NCBI RefSeq assembly: GCF_030409715.1
Contig: NZ_JAUFQI010000001.1
Coordinates: 3,336,501-3,400,500 of the forward strand
Reading direction: 5' to 3'
Origin: Reinekea marina
GTDB lineage: Bacteria > Pseudomonadota > Gammaproteobacteria > Pseudomonadales > Natronospirillaceae
Length of the DNA stretch: 64,000 nucleotides
Shown: piece after piece, positions 7,734-15,891 of the stretch
Layout: every line of letters begins with the position of its first letter
Position numbering within the stretch: the stretch's first letter is position 1
Position numbers and translations under genes: made by a program
Notes under the pieces: model-generated
Databases searched by the model: none
The model's input: only the letters and a program-made list of their open reading frames with translations
Told to the model about the DNA's origin: nothing

Positions 7734-7760
7734 TGGCGCTGCAGTATCTATGCAACGCCA
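7734..7760. terminator. Hairpin between convergent genes
   Basis: TGGCGCTGCA and TGCAACGCCA form a 10-bp arm stem with one mismatch and a 7-nt loop, followed on the plus strand by TTCATTTTT. It lies between the convergent genes ending at 7659 and 7778, so a terminator for the plus-strand gene is likely. Confidence 0.45.
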
Positions 7761-7777
7761 TTCATTTTTACCAAAAG

Positions 7778-8671
7778 TTAATCTTTATCATCATTTAATA
7801 AATCGGCCAATACCACGCGTGGTACACCCAGTGCTCTAAGAACACCTGCAACTACATTGTTGATAGATTTAGTCAGATTAAACTTTTTGTTTTCTGGGAA
7901 ATCATCAAACACTGGCTGGTGTGCATCAATTAAGGCAATGCGGTCTGAGCCGAGCTGGGTTTTCATGTAATCGACACTCGGCTGTACGTTTTCGATATAA
8001 AACTGAAAGCGTTTAACCAGCGATTGATCATCATCGTCGGCACGGCCACGAGATTGCGCACGCGCCATCATTTCTTGGCGGCTAATACTTAGGTGAATCA
8101 CTTTAAGCACCGGGATATCCATGCTTTCTAAAAAGGCTAACAAGTGCTCAGCTGCGCGGACTGTTCTTGGATAACCGTCTAAAATGAAGGTTTCTTCTCG
8201 GGTGCTTCGGGCTTGTTCAATATGGGCGGCGACAAAATTTTCTGTCCAACGGTTCGGCACTAATAAACCGTTCATGGTACAAAACTCCAGCCAGTCTAGC
8301 TGAGAGGTAAATAAGTCCATATTTGGCTTTTTGAAATAAGCTTCAAGTTCGGCTTGGTAAGAACGTACCTTTGCCGATAAGCTTTCGCTCGAGTCTATGC
8401 AATCAAATATGTTGGTGGTGGCGCTTAGGTCGTACTTGGTGGCCAATAACTCGGCAAATTCGGGGTCTTCTTTGGCGCCGCGGAAGGTACTGCGGAGAAT
8501 TTCACCCATAGATAGGTGTGCTTCGGGGCGTATGCTTAGGGTTCGGCAGAGGGCACTGGCCACTTCACCTTTACCGCAACTCGATGGTCCGGTGAGAATA
8601 ATCACCCCCGGCTCTCTAACGGTGACTTTTTCTACCTGCACTAACGATTTAAGGCGGCTTTGAGATTGCAT
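7778..8671 (-). CDS. Adenylate-kinase-like nucleoside monophosphate kinase
   Basis: About 297 residues from the ATG at 8671, chosen because GGGGAA precedes it; the longer frame begins with TTG at 8683. It has a P-loop ILTGPSSCGKGE (about residues 25-36), an ADK-type NMP-binding helix LSMGEILRSTF, the strand TFILDGYPRTVRAAEHLL with the conserved DGYPR, and an arginine-rich region RAQSRGRADDDDQSLVKRF resembling the ADK lid. It is longer than the roughly 215-residue housekeeping Adk because of an insertion at about residues 70-150 and a C-terminal extension, so it is probably a paralogue rather than adk itself. The nucleotide substrate is not certain. Confidence 0.75.
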   Translation of the reverse strand: MQSQSRLKSLVQVEKVTVREPGVIILTGPSSCGKGEVASALCRTLSIRPEAHLSMGEILRSTFRGAKEDPEFAELLATKYDLSATTNIFDCIDSSESLSAKVRSYQAELEAYFKKPNMDLFTSQLDWLEFCTMNGLLVPNRWTENFVAAHIEQARSTREETFILDGYPRTVRAAEHLLAFLESMDIPVLKVIHLSISRQEMMARAQSRGRADDDDQSLVKRFQFYIENVQPSVDYMKTQLGSDRIALIDAHQPVFDDFPENKKFNLTKSINNVVAGVLRALGVPRVVLADLLNDDKD

Positions 8672-8758
8672 TGTGTTCCCCAATTGTCGATTTAGGGAAT
8701 CTTCGCTATCTTTGCCATTTAATTCAAGTGAATTATCTGAAAACCGCCCAGTTTGCGA

Positions 8759-9127
8759 TTATCGGATGTATTTAACGCTCTTTTGGAACCACATCAACAT
8801 CATCATATCGCCTTCGATCACCACATCTTTCTCTTGAATGGCTTTCATGAAGGCATTTTTGTCTTTACCGGTCGCCATAGACCAAAGCGTATTAAACCCA
8901 ACGGTAGGGCTGCTAAAACGAATCGTCATTCCAGCGTCACCTTGATGACCTGATTGCGTGTTTATTTGCTGGTCTTTAAAGGTAAATAACCGCCCAGGTT
9001 TTTCTTGAGCGGTAGTAATGAGAATAGATTTGTCGACGTCGATCAAAAATGACTTCATTTTAATGTTATTGCGGGCCGCACGGCGGTACATAATGGCCAT
9101 TAACCATAAAAGTGCTCGGAACTTCAT
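8759..9127 (-). CDS. SCP2-like sterol/lipid-carrier domain protein
   Basis: A 122-residue protein resembling the SCP2 sterol-transfer fold: KSFLIDVDKSILITTAQEKPGRLFTF, then STQSGHQGDAGMTIRF-like strands (here NTQSGHQGDAGMTIRF), then FMKAIQEKDVVIEGDMMMLMWF, the usual 'AxxxGdvxveGDxxlL' ending. Such domains bind acyl-CoAs or other lipids. It lies downstream of a fatty-acid-type operon on the same strand, separated by 82 bp that contain a perfect palindrome, which fits a lipid-metabolism role. Identification is from the domain pattern only. Confidence 0.65.
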   Translation of the reverse strand: MKFRALLWLMAIMYRRAARNNIKMKSFLIDVDKSILITTAQEKPGRLFTFKDQQINTQSGHQGDAGMTIRFSSPTVGFNTLWSMATGKDKNAFMKAIQEKDVVIEGDMMMLMWFQKSVKYIR

Positions 9128-9140
9128 AATATCTCAGCTT

Positions 9141-9160
9141 ATTCAAACGATCGTTTGAAT
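9141..9160. promoter_or_regulatory. Perfect 20-bp palindrome, PsrA-like operator
   Basis: ATTCAAACGATCGTTTGAAT is fully self-complementary and lies 14 bp upstream of the SCP2-like start. It contains CAAAC-N4-GTTTG, which fits the published PsrA (TetR family, fatty-acid-responsive) consensus (G/C)AAAC-N2-4-GTTTG/C. No psrA gene is in the window. Confidence 0.65.
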
Positions 9161-9209
9161 TTACCCTATTACTAGACACTTGTATAGTTATAAAAATGCT
9201 CGGTTAGCC

Positions 9210-9956
9210 TTAGCTGAACTTCTTCAACATGCTATCGGGCAACCAACGCATCAGCTGCTGCACAAACAACCACGGCCATGTTGGGGTGTAACTGGTGGGT
9301 TTTTCTTTGTCGATGGCCTTCACTAAGGCGGCGCACCCAGTGTCTAAATCTACAATAAACGGTACTTTTTTCACTTTTTCATTGAGCTCTGTGCGAATAA
9401 AGCCAGGGTGAATACACGAAACCTTGATCGGTGTATTTTGCACATCGATACGAATACCTTCGGTCATGGTGGTTAAACCGGCTTTAGTTGCTGAGTAAAC
9501 ATTCAACGCTCGGCGAAAACCGCGCACCGCACTGACGGAAGAAATAGTCACAAGGTGACCGTGATTTTGTTCTCTGAAAATTTCCATCGCCGCTTCGGCT
9601 TGCGCTAAAGCAGCCACAAAATTGGTCATCGCCGTTTCTCGGTTGGCTTCAAAATAGCCCGTGCCAATCGATGCACCTTTACCCATACCCGCATTGATGA
9701 TTATTCGGTCAATCGTCGTAAAGCTTTGTTGAAACGCTTTAAATACAGTGAACACGGCATCGTGATCATTTACATCTAGGCTTTGAAGCTCAATGCGAAT
9801 GTTTGGGTGCTTTTCAAGCAAGCTGGATTTAAAGGATTCTAAACGGTCGAGTCGGCGCGCACAGAGCGCTAAGTTATGCCCTTTGGCGGCAAATTTTTCA
9901 GCCATACCCTGACCAAGCCCTGAGCTTGCACCGGTAATTAAAATTGTTTTTCGCAT
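9210..9956 (-). CDS. SDR-family oxidoreductase
   Basis: A 248-residue classical short-chain dehydrogenase: the cofactor loop TGASSGLGQGMAE (residues 7-19), the basic CARRLDR after beta2 favouring NADP(H), DVND, the NAG motif (IINAGMGKG), the catalytic Ser in ISSVSAVRG and YSATKAG with the catalytic Tyr/Lys. It is the last gene of a five-gene minus-strand operon headed by an acyl-CoA dehydrogenase, 8 bp after the histidine phosphatase gene. It may oxidise or reduce a hydroxyl on the same acyl substrate; the substrate is unknown. Confidence 0.88.
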   Translation of the reverse strand: MRKTILITGASSGLGQGMAEKFAAKGHNLALCARRLDRLESFKSSLLEKHPNIRIELQSLDVNDHDAVFTVFKAFQQSFTTIDRIIINAGMGKGASIGTGYFEANRETAMTNFVAALAQAEAAMEIFREQNHGHLVTISSVSAVRGFRRALNVYSATKAGLTTMTEGIRIDVQNTPIKVSCIHPGFIRTELNEKVKKVPFIVDLDTGCAALVKAIDKEKPTSYTPTWPWLFVQQLMRWLPDSMLKKFS

Positions 9957-9964
9957 TAAGTTAC

Positions 9965-10633
9965 CTATCTGTACGTTATGAGTTTTTTATTGTTTTGTTG
10001 TTCTATATGCACATATTCATTCAAGGTTGAAACTTGCAACCCGTTACGAGTAATCAGCAGTTTGGTGATGCCGGTATTGACTAGTTGCCTATTCAGCATG
10101 AGTGCTTGCAAAGAACTTAATTGCATAATGTGTGCAACAATATTTGAGATGACCCCGCCAGAGGTAAACACAATAGCAGCTTGTTGCGTTTGTTGAATAA
10201 GTTGTTGCAATGCATGGTTGGCGCGGCTTTTAAATTGCGGCCAAGTTTCACGGTAATTTGTGCCATTTGCATCGGCCTCTACCCACTGCACCATGGCTTT
10301 TGAAAACATCGCCATTTTATCGATGTCGCTTAGATCTAAGAATTCATCTCTGTGCAGTTGATGAGTTTTTAAATACTGAGCGGTGATATCTTTATGGTCA
10401 AACTCATTCCACTGCTGGTTTTCATGCGTGGGCCGTTTATTTTCATACGCGTGCTCACAGGTTTGTTTATGGCGCTGTAATGAGCCGAGTTCTAACCGAT
10501 CAACGTTTACGTTTTTAGCGCGCAGGGCTTGACCAACCAACTGGCTTTGTTCACAACCAGTAGGCGATAATTGATCGTAATCTTTTTCACCAAAACTGGC
10601 TTGGCCATGGCGCACCAAATACACTATTTTCAT
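9965..10633 (-). CDS. Histidine phosphatase (phosphoglycerate-mutase-like)
   Basis: A 222-residue protein with the N-terminal RHG motif LVRHGQASFGEKDYDQLSPTG (His8 would carry the phosphate), LGSLQRHKQTCEHAY and TSGGVISNIVAHIM, the branch-1 histidine phosphatase pattern. In this copy the usual second GHG-type His region reads TSGGVISN rather than SHGG, which is common in the FadE-cluster subgroup. Its start overlaps the stop of the kinase gene (ATGA), so kinase and phosphatase are translationally coupled. A role in removing phosphate added by that kinase is inference. Confidence 0.85.
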   Translation of the reverse strand: MKIVYLVRHGQASFGEKDYDQLSPTGCEQSQLVGQALRAKNVNVDRLELGSLQRHKQTCEHAYENKRPTHENQQWNEFDHKDITAQYLKTHQLHRDEFLDLSDIDKMAMFSKAMVQWVEADANGTNYRETWPQFKSRANHALQQLIQQTQQAAIVFTSGGVISNIVAHIMQLSSLQALMLNRQLVNTGITKLLITRNGLQVSTLNEYVHIEQQNNKKLITYR

Positions 10634-11697
10634 TTGGCTTTTATCGCTTGGTTACAGCGCCACAGTAAATAATGAATAAACACCCAGAAGTTTTTAAACG
10701 CTGGGTTGCGTGATTGCTTGTGGTGATAGCGATAATAAATTTGCTGCGCAATGCCCGCTAATCGGAACAAACCAAACACTTCGTAAAATCTGAAATCGCT
10801 ATAGCTGCCACCGGTTTTTTCTAGATATGCGCGGATCACTTCTTTTCGGCTAAACATACCTTCTAGATGCGTTGGCTGGCGACGCATGGCTTTGGCCATA
10901 AAGTCATCATCGGCTTCTACCCAATAGGCTAAGGCGTTACCTAAATCCATAAGCGGGTCACCCAAGGTGGCCAGCTCCCAATCTAGCACTCCAACAATAT
11001 CGCTCGGATGTTCAGAGTTAAGCACTAAGTTATCAAAGCGAAAATCGTTATGGGTTAAGCAGATGGTTTCTTTGCTGGGTTTGTTATTCTCTAACCAGTT
11101 AATTACTTTTTTACCAGAAGGCACGTTCCAGGTTTTGGCGTCACGGTATCGTTTAGACCAACCTTCTACTTGGCGAGTAACATACCCTTCCCCTTTGGCT
11201 AACCCACTTAAACCCGATGCTTCAACATCAACACTGTGCAGTTCTACCAGTGCGTCTATCATGTTATTGCATAGGTTTTTTACTTCCTCGGACGAAAGGG
11301 AAGCATTTTTTGGCATATTTTTTCTAGGAATAATGCCATTGAGTTTTTCCATCACGTAAAAGTCGGTACCTATCACCGATTCATCTTGGCACAACGCATA
11401 CATGGCAGGCACATAGTGATAAACCGGCTTGAGCGCTTGCTGTATTTCAAACTCGCGCGCCATATTATGTGCGCCCTTAGCTTTTTTACCGGCCGGGGCA
11501 CGTCGTAATATGAGCTCCCTATTGGAGTAAGTTAAGCAATAGGTCCAATTCGAAGCACCGCCAGAAAACTGCTTTACGCTTGGCAGTTCGTTGAGCCCTT
11601 CTATGTGGTTACTCAGCCAAGCATGCACGGCATTCACATCTAGCTCTTCGCCCGGCTGTGTTTTTTGCTGGTTATGCGTCGCCGAATTATGCGCCAT
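10630..11697 (-). CDS. APH-family phosphotransferase (ACAD10/11 kinase-domain type)
   Basis: A 355-residue kinase-fold protein with the catalytic loop LTHNDFRFDNLVL (His216-Asn-Asp218, Asp222-Asn) and the metal-binding VVGVLDWELATLGDPLMDLG (Asp239). The phrase LATLGDPLMDLGNALAYW is typical of the APH subgroup fused to acyl-CoA dehydrogenase in ACAD10/ACAD11, and not of antibiotic kinases. It is flanked by SDR and histidine phosphatase genes, with an acyl-CoA dehydrogenase upstream. In the mammalian proteins the kinase phosphorylates 4-hydroxy-acyl-CoAs; the same role here is inferred from context. The gene overlaps the upstream SDR stop by 11 bp. Confidence 0.82.
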   Translation of the reverse strand: MAHNSATHNQQKTQPGEELDVNAVHAWLSNHIEGLNELPSVKQFSGGASNWTYCLTYSNRELILRRAPAGKKAKGAHNMAREFEIQQALKPVYHYVPAMYALCQDESVIGTDFYVMEKLNGIIPRKNMPKNASLSSEEVKNLCNNMIDALVELHSVDVEASGLSGLAKGEGYVTRQVEGWSKRYRDAKTWNVPSGKKVINWLENNKPSKETICLTHNDFRFDNLVLNSEHPSDIVGVLDWELATLGDPLMDLGNALAYWVEADDDFMAKAMRRQPTHLEGMFSRKEVIRAYLEKTGGSYSDFRFYEVFGLFRLAGIAQQIYYRYHHKQSRNPAFKNFWVFIHYLLWRCNQAIKAK

Positions 11698-12502
11698 TTT
11701 CGTAACCCTTTACCGTGAATGGCTTAGATTTTTTTGCCATGAGCCAAAAATAAAAATTTGGCAACCAACGCTTAAGCGAATAAATGCGTCCGCCATCGGC
11801 ATGAGTAATCACCATGAATTTATTATTTTGAACCGCCTTAAAAGCGGCCTCGGCAACTTCCTCTGCACTCACGGTTCCGCGTTCAACTAACTTAGTGACC
11901 ACCGATTGCATGTCGGACTGTTCTTCAGGCAATGATTTATCTAAATTCGTTTTTACAAAGGCTGGGCACAATACAGACACACCAATATTAAATGGGCTTA
12001 GCTCTAGCTTCATGGTTTCACTGTAAGCAACCAAAGCGGCCTTCGATGCATTGTAAGACCCCATAAATGGCATAGAAGTGATGCCGGCCTGAGACGCAAC
12101 GTTTACAATATGGCCTGTTTTATTTTTTCTCATATCTGGCACATATAATTTTGCTAACCGTACACAGCCAAGTAAGTTAATGTCGAGCACCCATTGCCAA
12201 GCTTTTAACGACTCGCCTTCAATCGACCCAGCCGTCGGCACACCGGCGCTGTTAATGAGCACATCTAGCGCGCCGATATGTTCATCTGTGTAGCGTTTAA
12301 CGGCCGCTAAACTTTCATCGTCAGTCACATCGCAAGCAACAAAATGCCCTTGCCCACCGGCTTCGTTTATTGCGTTTATTGTGGCTTGGGCTAATGCTTC
12401 CGTTCTGTCGGCGACACAAACCGTTGCACCTGTGCTCGCCCATCGCTTAGCCATCGCCAAACCCAAACCTGAAGCGCCGCCAGTAATCAGTACTTTTTTC
12501 AT
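11687..12502 (-). CDS. SDR-family oxidoreductase
   Basis: A 271-residue classical SDR: TGGASGLGLAMAKRW (residues 7-21), VADRTEAL with Asp after beta2 suggesting NAD(H), CDVTDDESL, LINSAGVPT (an NSAG variant of NNAG), NVASQAGIT with the catalytic Ser, and YNASKAALVAYSE with Tyr/Lys. Its start overlaps the stop of the acyl-CoA dehydrogenase gene (ATGA), indicating translational coupling. It probably handles a hydroxyl/keto step of the same pathway. Confidence 0.88.
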   Translation of the reverse strand: MKKVLITGGASGLGLAMAKRWASTGATVCVADRTEALAQATINAINEAGGQGHFVACDVTDDESLAAVKRYTDEHIGALDVLINSAGVPTAGSIEGESLKAWQWVLDINLLGCVRLAKLYVPDMRKNKTGHIVNVASQAGITSMPFMGSYNASKAALVAYSETMKLELSPFNIGVSVLCPAFVKTNLDKSLPEEQSDMQSVVTKLVERGTVSAEEVAEAAFKAVQNNKFMVITHADGGRIYSLKRWLPNFYFWLMAKKSKPFTVKGYENGA

Positions 12503-13734
12503 GATGCTTTTCCTTTGAGGTGTTTGGCAATTTCTAAACGTGAGACCATGTGGCGATGCACTTCATCGGGGCCATCAGCAATGCGTAAAATTCGCGCCAT
12601 GGCCGTAAAAGACGCGAGCGGCGTATCATCTGAGACACCTGCGCCACCATGCATTTGAATGGCCATATCGACCACATCTTGCAGCATGTTTGGTACAGCA
12701 ACTTTAATAGCCGAAATTTCAGTCATGGCGTTTTTAACGCCAAAGTTATCTATTTTCCAAGCCGCGTTTAACGTGAGCAACCTGGCTTGATCAATTTGAA
12801 TGCGCGCTTGAGCAATGCGCTCGGTATTTCCGCCTAATTGAATGATGGGCTTGCCAAAGGCTTGGCGTGAAAGTCCTCGTTGAATTGCCATCGCTAACGC
12901 TCTTTCGGCTGCGCCTATAGCACGCATACAGTGATGAATTCGCCCTGGGCCTAAGCGACCTTGCGCAATCGCAAAGCCTTTTCCAAGGTCCCATATGAGG
13001 TTTTCTGTTGGAACGCGAACGTTAGTGAACGTTACTTCACCATGTCCATAGGGTGCATCGTACTCACCATAGGCCGTCAACATGCGCTTAATGCTTACTC
13101 CAGGTGCATCTAAAGGTACTAGCGCCATAGAATGTCGTTCGTGTTTTGCCGCGTCAGGCTTTGATAGGCCCATAACAATAGCCACTTTTGCATTGGGGTG
13201 GCCCAACCCAGTGCTCCACCACTTTCGTCCATTAATCACTAACTCATCGCCATCGGCTGCGATAGTGGCCTCCATGTTCGTTGCATCACTTGAGGCCACC
13301 TCTGGCTCTGTCATACAAAAAACCGATCGAATGTCTCCGGCGAGCAAAGGCTTAAGCCATTGCTGTTTTTGGGCGTCAGATCCAAAGTGATACAGCACTT
13401 CCATATTACCGGTATCGGGCGCATTGCAATTAAAAATTTCCGGAGCAAATATCACTTTACCGGTGGCTTCCGCGAGTGGCGCATATTCGCTACAGGTTAG
13501 CCCTTGACCCAATTGAGCATCGGGTAGAAAGAGATTCCACAGCCCTTGCGCTTTCGCGTCTTTTTTTAGCTGCTCTACTTCATCTAAGGTACGCCATTCT
13601 TGCCAATTTCCCGTTGGATTTAGAGCTCGGTTTGCGGCCAAAACAGACTGTTCCACCGGCAGAACCTTTTCATTCATAAATTGATTGAGTTGAGCGAGAT
13701 AATCATTACTTCGTTCTGAATTGGAAAAATCCAT
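12499..13734 (-). CDS. Acyl-CoA dehydrogenase, ACAD10/11-like
   Basis: About 411 residues from the ATG at 13734 (MDFSNSERSND), preferred over 13800 because AAAAAGGTG precedes it. ACAD features: CMTEPEVASSDATNM (FAD/substrate signature 1), KWWSTGLGHPNAKVAIVMG, GRIHHCMRAIGAAERAL, RQAFGKPIIQLGGNTERIAQARIQIDQARLL, MHGGAGVSDDTPLASF and the ending RILRIADGPDEVHRHMVSRLEI, characteristic of the ACAD10/11 branch. First gene of the operon with SDR, APH kinase, histidine phosphatase and SDR. A divergent LysR gene begins 123 bp upstream. Confidence 0.88.
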   Translation of the reverse strand: MDFSNSERSNDYLAQLNQFMNEKVLPVEQSVLAANRALNPTGNWQEWRTLDEVEQLKKDAKAQGLWNLFLPDAQLGQGLTCSEYAPLAEATGKVIFAPEIFNCNAPDTGNMEVLYHFGSDAQKQQWLKPLLAGDIRSVFCMTEPEVASSDATNMEATIAADGDELVINGRKWWSTGLGHPNAKVAIVMGLSKPDAAKHERHSMALVPLDAPGVSIKRMLTAYGEYDAPYGHGEVTFTNVRVPTENLIWDLGKGFAIAQGRLGPGRIHHCMRAIGAAERALAMAIQRGLSRQAFGKPIIQLGGNTERIAQARIQIDQARLLTLNAAWKIDNFGVKNAMTEISAIKVAVPNMLQDVVDMAIQMHGGAGVSDDTPLASFTAMARILRIADGPDEVHRHMVSRLEIAKHLKGKAS

Positions 13735-13842
13735 AACACACCTTTTTATTATTGGGCATCCATGCTTTAAGAATGGGATAGATTGACTCAGTGTACGCAA
13801 GCCCTTACTGTGAACAAAATGAAATATATTTGACCCACACTA

Positions 13843-13855
13843 TGAATTTTATTCA
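13843..13855. promoter_or_regulatory. Candidate LysR operator
   Basis: TGAATTTTATTCA is a perfect inverted repeat (TGAAT-TTT-ATTCA) with a T-N11-A core, two bases upstream of the lysR-type start codon in the divergent intergenic region. It fits an autoregulatory LysR site. Confidence 0.45.
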
Positions 13856-13857
13856 AT

Positions 13858-14790
13858 ATGATTAGCCTAAAATCGATCGCTCAACTGGATCTCAACTTGC
13901 TCAAAGTGCTCGAAGCCCTTTACCAGCATGAAAACATGACGCGTACTGCCGAAGCGTTAAATATCACGCCTTCTGCGGTGAGCCATTCTGTAAAACGACT
14001 TCGTGAAGCCTTAGGAGATCCGTTGTTTACACGCCAAGGTTCAACCATGAAGCCCACGCCTGTCTGCCGACGGGTTATGCCGGAAATAATCTCCACCCTA
14101 AGCCAGTTAAGACGATCACTGCAAACCTTAGGTGCCTTTGACCCACTTTCGGCATCGCAAACTGTTGTGCTCGCCATTCACGATGCCTTAGAGCCGCTTT
14201 TCTTCCCGTCTGTCCTAGCTTACTTTAGCAAGGTTGCTCCAAATTTAGAGTTTCATAGCGTTAAAATAGAACGAGATTCCTTGCCCATGCAGTTAGAATC
14301 GGGCGCGATAGATTTTGCGATCGATGTCGCTCGCCCACTGTCCAACCCAATAGGGCATGATTTAATCGCCTCTTCTGGATTTTGCTGTTTAGGTGGCAAA
14401 AAGTACTTTCCACAAAGAGAACTCTCCGTAGAGCATTACCGGCAACTGAACCACATAACGGTGTCTAACCGCCCGACTGGACGAGTGTTAGAAGATATTG
14501 CTTTTGCAACTTTAGGCATTAACCGAACAGTGAAGGCGCGCTGCCAGAGTTACGCAACGGCCACCTCTTTATTGACCCAGCAGCAGTCTATATTAACACT
14601 GCCAAGATCGTTGGCTAATGCCTTTACCGATCTAGAGCTTTGTATTATGCCATTACCTTTTGAAGTGCCGAATGTAGATACGCATTTATATTGGCACCAA
14701 CACACACAAGCCGATGGCTTTTTGGCTTGGCTTAGAGAGCATTTGCTAAACAGTTTGCAAAGCCAAACTGGCACAAAAAAAGAGCCCTGA
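13858..14790 (+). CDS. LysR-family transcriptional regulator
   Basis: A 310-residue protein. The N-terminal winged helix (residues ~6-65) reads LDLNLLKVLEALYQHENMTR and ALNITPSAVSHSVKRLREAL, followed by GDPLFTRQGSTMKPTP and a substrate-binding effector domain to the end. The DLNLL start is typical of the NodD/PcpR/SyrM-like LysR subgroup. It is divergent from the acyl-CoA dehydrogenase operon and so is the probable regulator of that operon. The stop codon lies in the loop of a bidirectional terminator. Confidence 0.88.
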   Translation: MISLKSIAQLDLNLLKVLEALYQHENMTRTAEALNITPSAVSHSVKRLREALGDPLFTRQGSTMKPTPVCRRVMPEIISTLSQLRRSLQTLGAFDPLSASQTVVLAIHDALEPLFFPSVLAYFSKVAPNLEFHSVKIERDSLPMQLESGAIDFAIDVARPLSNPIGHDLIASSGFCCLGGKKYFPQRELSVEHYRQLNHITVSNRPTGRVLEDIAFATLGINRTVKARCQSYATATSLLTQQQSILTLPRSLANAFTDLELCIMPLPFEVPNVDTHLYWHQHTQADGFLAWLREHLLNSLQSQTGTKKEP

Positions 14791-14803
14791 GGCTCTTTTT
14801 TTA
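14774..14803. terminator. Bidirectional intrinsic terminator between lysR and hup
   Basis: AGAGCC-CTGA-GGCTCT stem-loop (14781-14796) flanked by A7 on the left and T7 on the right serves both convergent genes. The TGA in the loop is the stop codon of the LysR gene. Confidence 0.88.
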
Positions 14804-14819
14804 AATTACTAAACAACGC

Positions 14820-15095
14820 TTATTTGTTGACGCTGTCTTTTAAAGCCTTACCCGCTTTAAAGGCAACGGTGTTACTTGCAGGGATTTCTATCTCTGCACC
14901 CGTTTGTGGATTCTTACCTTTACGCTTAGCACGTGAGCGCGCTTCAAAGGTGCCAAAGCCCACTAAGGTTACCGATTCTTTCTTGGCAACTGTCTGGGTA
15001 ATCTGGTCTAGAATTACGTTTAGTACTTCTGCAGCTTTATCTTTAGTTAAATCTGCATGCTCTGCAATAGCAGCAGATAGATCGGGCTTACGCAT
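14820..15095 (-). CDS. DNA-binding protein HU
   Basis: A 91-residue histone-like protein: helices 1-2 with TKDKAAEVLNVILDQITQTV, the signature VTLVGFGTFEARSRAKRKGKNPQTG and the DNA-embracing arm EIEIPASNTVAFKAGKALKDSVNK. It matches HU (HupA/HupB) over the full length; it lacks the features that set IHF apart. A good AAGGAAG ribosome-binding site precedes the ATG. HU dimers bend DNA and compact the nucleoid. Which of the hupA/hupB names applies cannot be decided without the rest of the genome. Confidence 0.93.
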   Translation of the reverse strand: MRKPDLSAAIAEHADLTKDKAAEVLNVILDQITQTVAKKESVTLVGFGTFEARSRAKRKGKNPQTGAEIEIPASNTVAFKAGKALKDSVNK

Positions 15096-15366
15096 GGTAA
15101 CTTCCTTTTATGTCTCTTATTGTTATAACTAGCAATCTCACTCTAAAAACAGCCAGCAAAGCGCTGTAAAAGGTGTGACTATGCCCCTAGACTACCTAGT
15201 TCTCACCTGCCTTGCCAAGCCTTAAATTCCAAATTCTCCGCCTTTGAGCGTCAAATTCGTAAAAAAATGCTATTTTTCAAGCAGTTATCGAGCATATATT
15301 GACCAAAAATAACATTTGGCATTCAACATAGTAGAGCACCTCAGGTACACTGGCGCTTTTTAATAA

Positions 15367-15891
15367 ATGACTTATGCAGTGGAAACCTTAACTTTCGATT
15401 TAGACACACGTAGCCACTCTTGGTATACGCCCAGCGCCTTTCCTGAACCGATTCCAGACGAAATGGGTTATTGGCTGTTTTTGCCTGGCAGTTTGACCGA
15501 AGCGCTGCGCCAACGTACGGATAATTTTTCCGTGGCTGTGATTGAAGAAACTCTCATCAACAGTACTGATCCGAGCCTCAATGCCGCCCATACGAAGGAA
15601 AAAGCCGAGTATTTTTCACGTAAAGTAGCGCTGAAAAACCACCAAGAAATTTGGGTTATGGCGCACACACTAATACCCACTACAAGTTTAAAACAGGGCT
15701 TAGCGGAATTATCAACACTGCAAGAAAGACCCTTGGGTGAGTTGTTATTCGCCGACGATACTGTGCGAAAAAGCCCAACAGAAATCACGCATTTTGATAC
15801 ACTCTGGGGGCGCCGTTCACGCTATTGGTTACGTGAACAACCTTTACTGGTGACCGAATATTTTTTACCTGAATTAATTAGGCAATCATGA
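15367..15891 (+). CDS. ubiC: Chorismate--pyruvate lyase
   Basis: A 174-residue protein, close to the 165 of E. coli UbiC. It releases pyruvate from chorismate to give 4-hydroxybenzoate, the first committed step of ubiquinone synthesis. Seen: LPGSLTEALRQ near residue 39-49, EIWVMAHTLIPTTSL and LSTLQERPLGELLF...RKSPTEI, matching the conserved core. It overlaps ubiA by 4 bp (ATGA), the classical ubiCA arrangement. A TACACT -10-like box lies at about 15349-15354. The promoter spacer and ribosome-binding site are poor, so expression may be low. Confidence 0.92.
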   Translation: MTYAVETLTFDLDTRSHSWYTPSAFPEPIPDEMGYWLFLPGSLTEALRQRTDNFSVAVIEETLINSTDPSLNAAHTKEKAEYFSRKVALKNHQEIWVMAHTLIPTTSLKQGLAELSTLQERPLGELLFADDTVRKSPTEITHFDTLWGRRSRYWLREQPLLVTEYFLPELIRQS

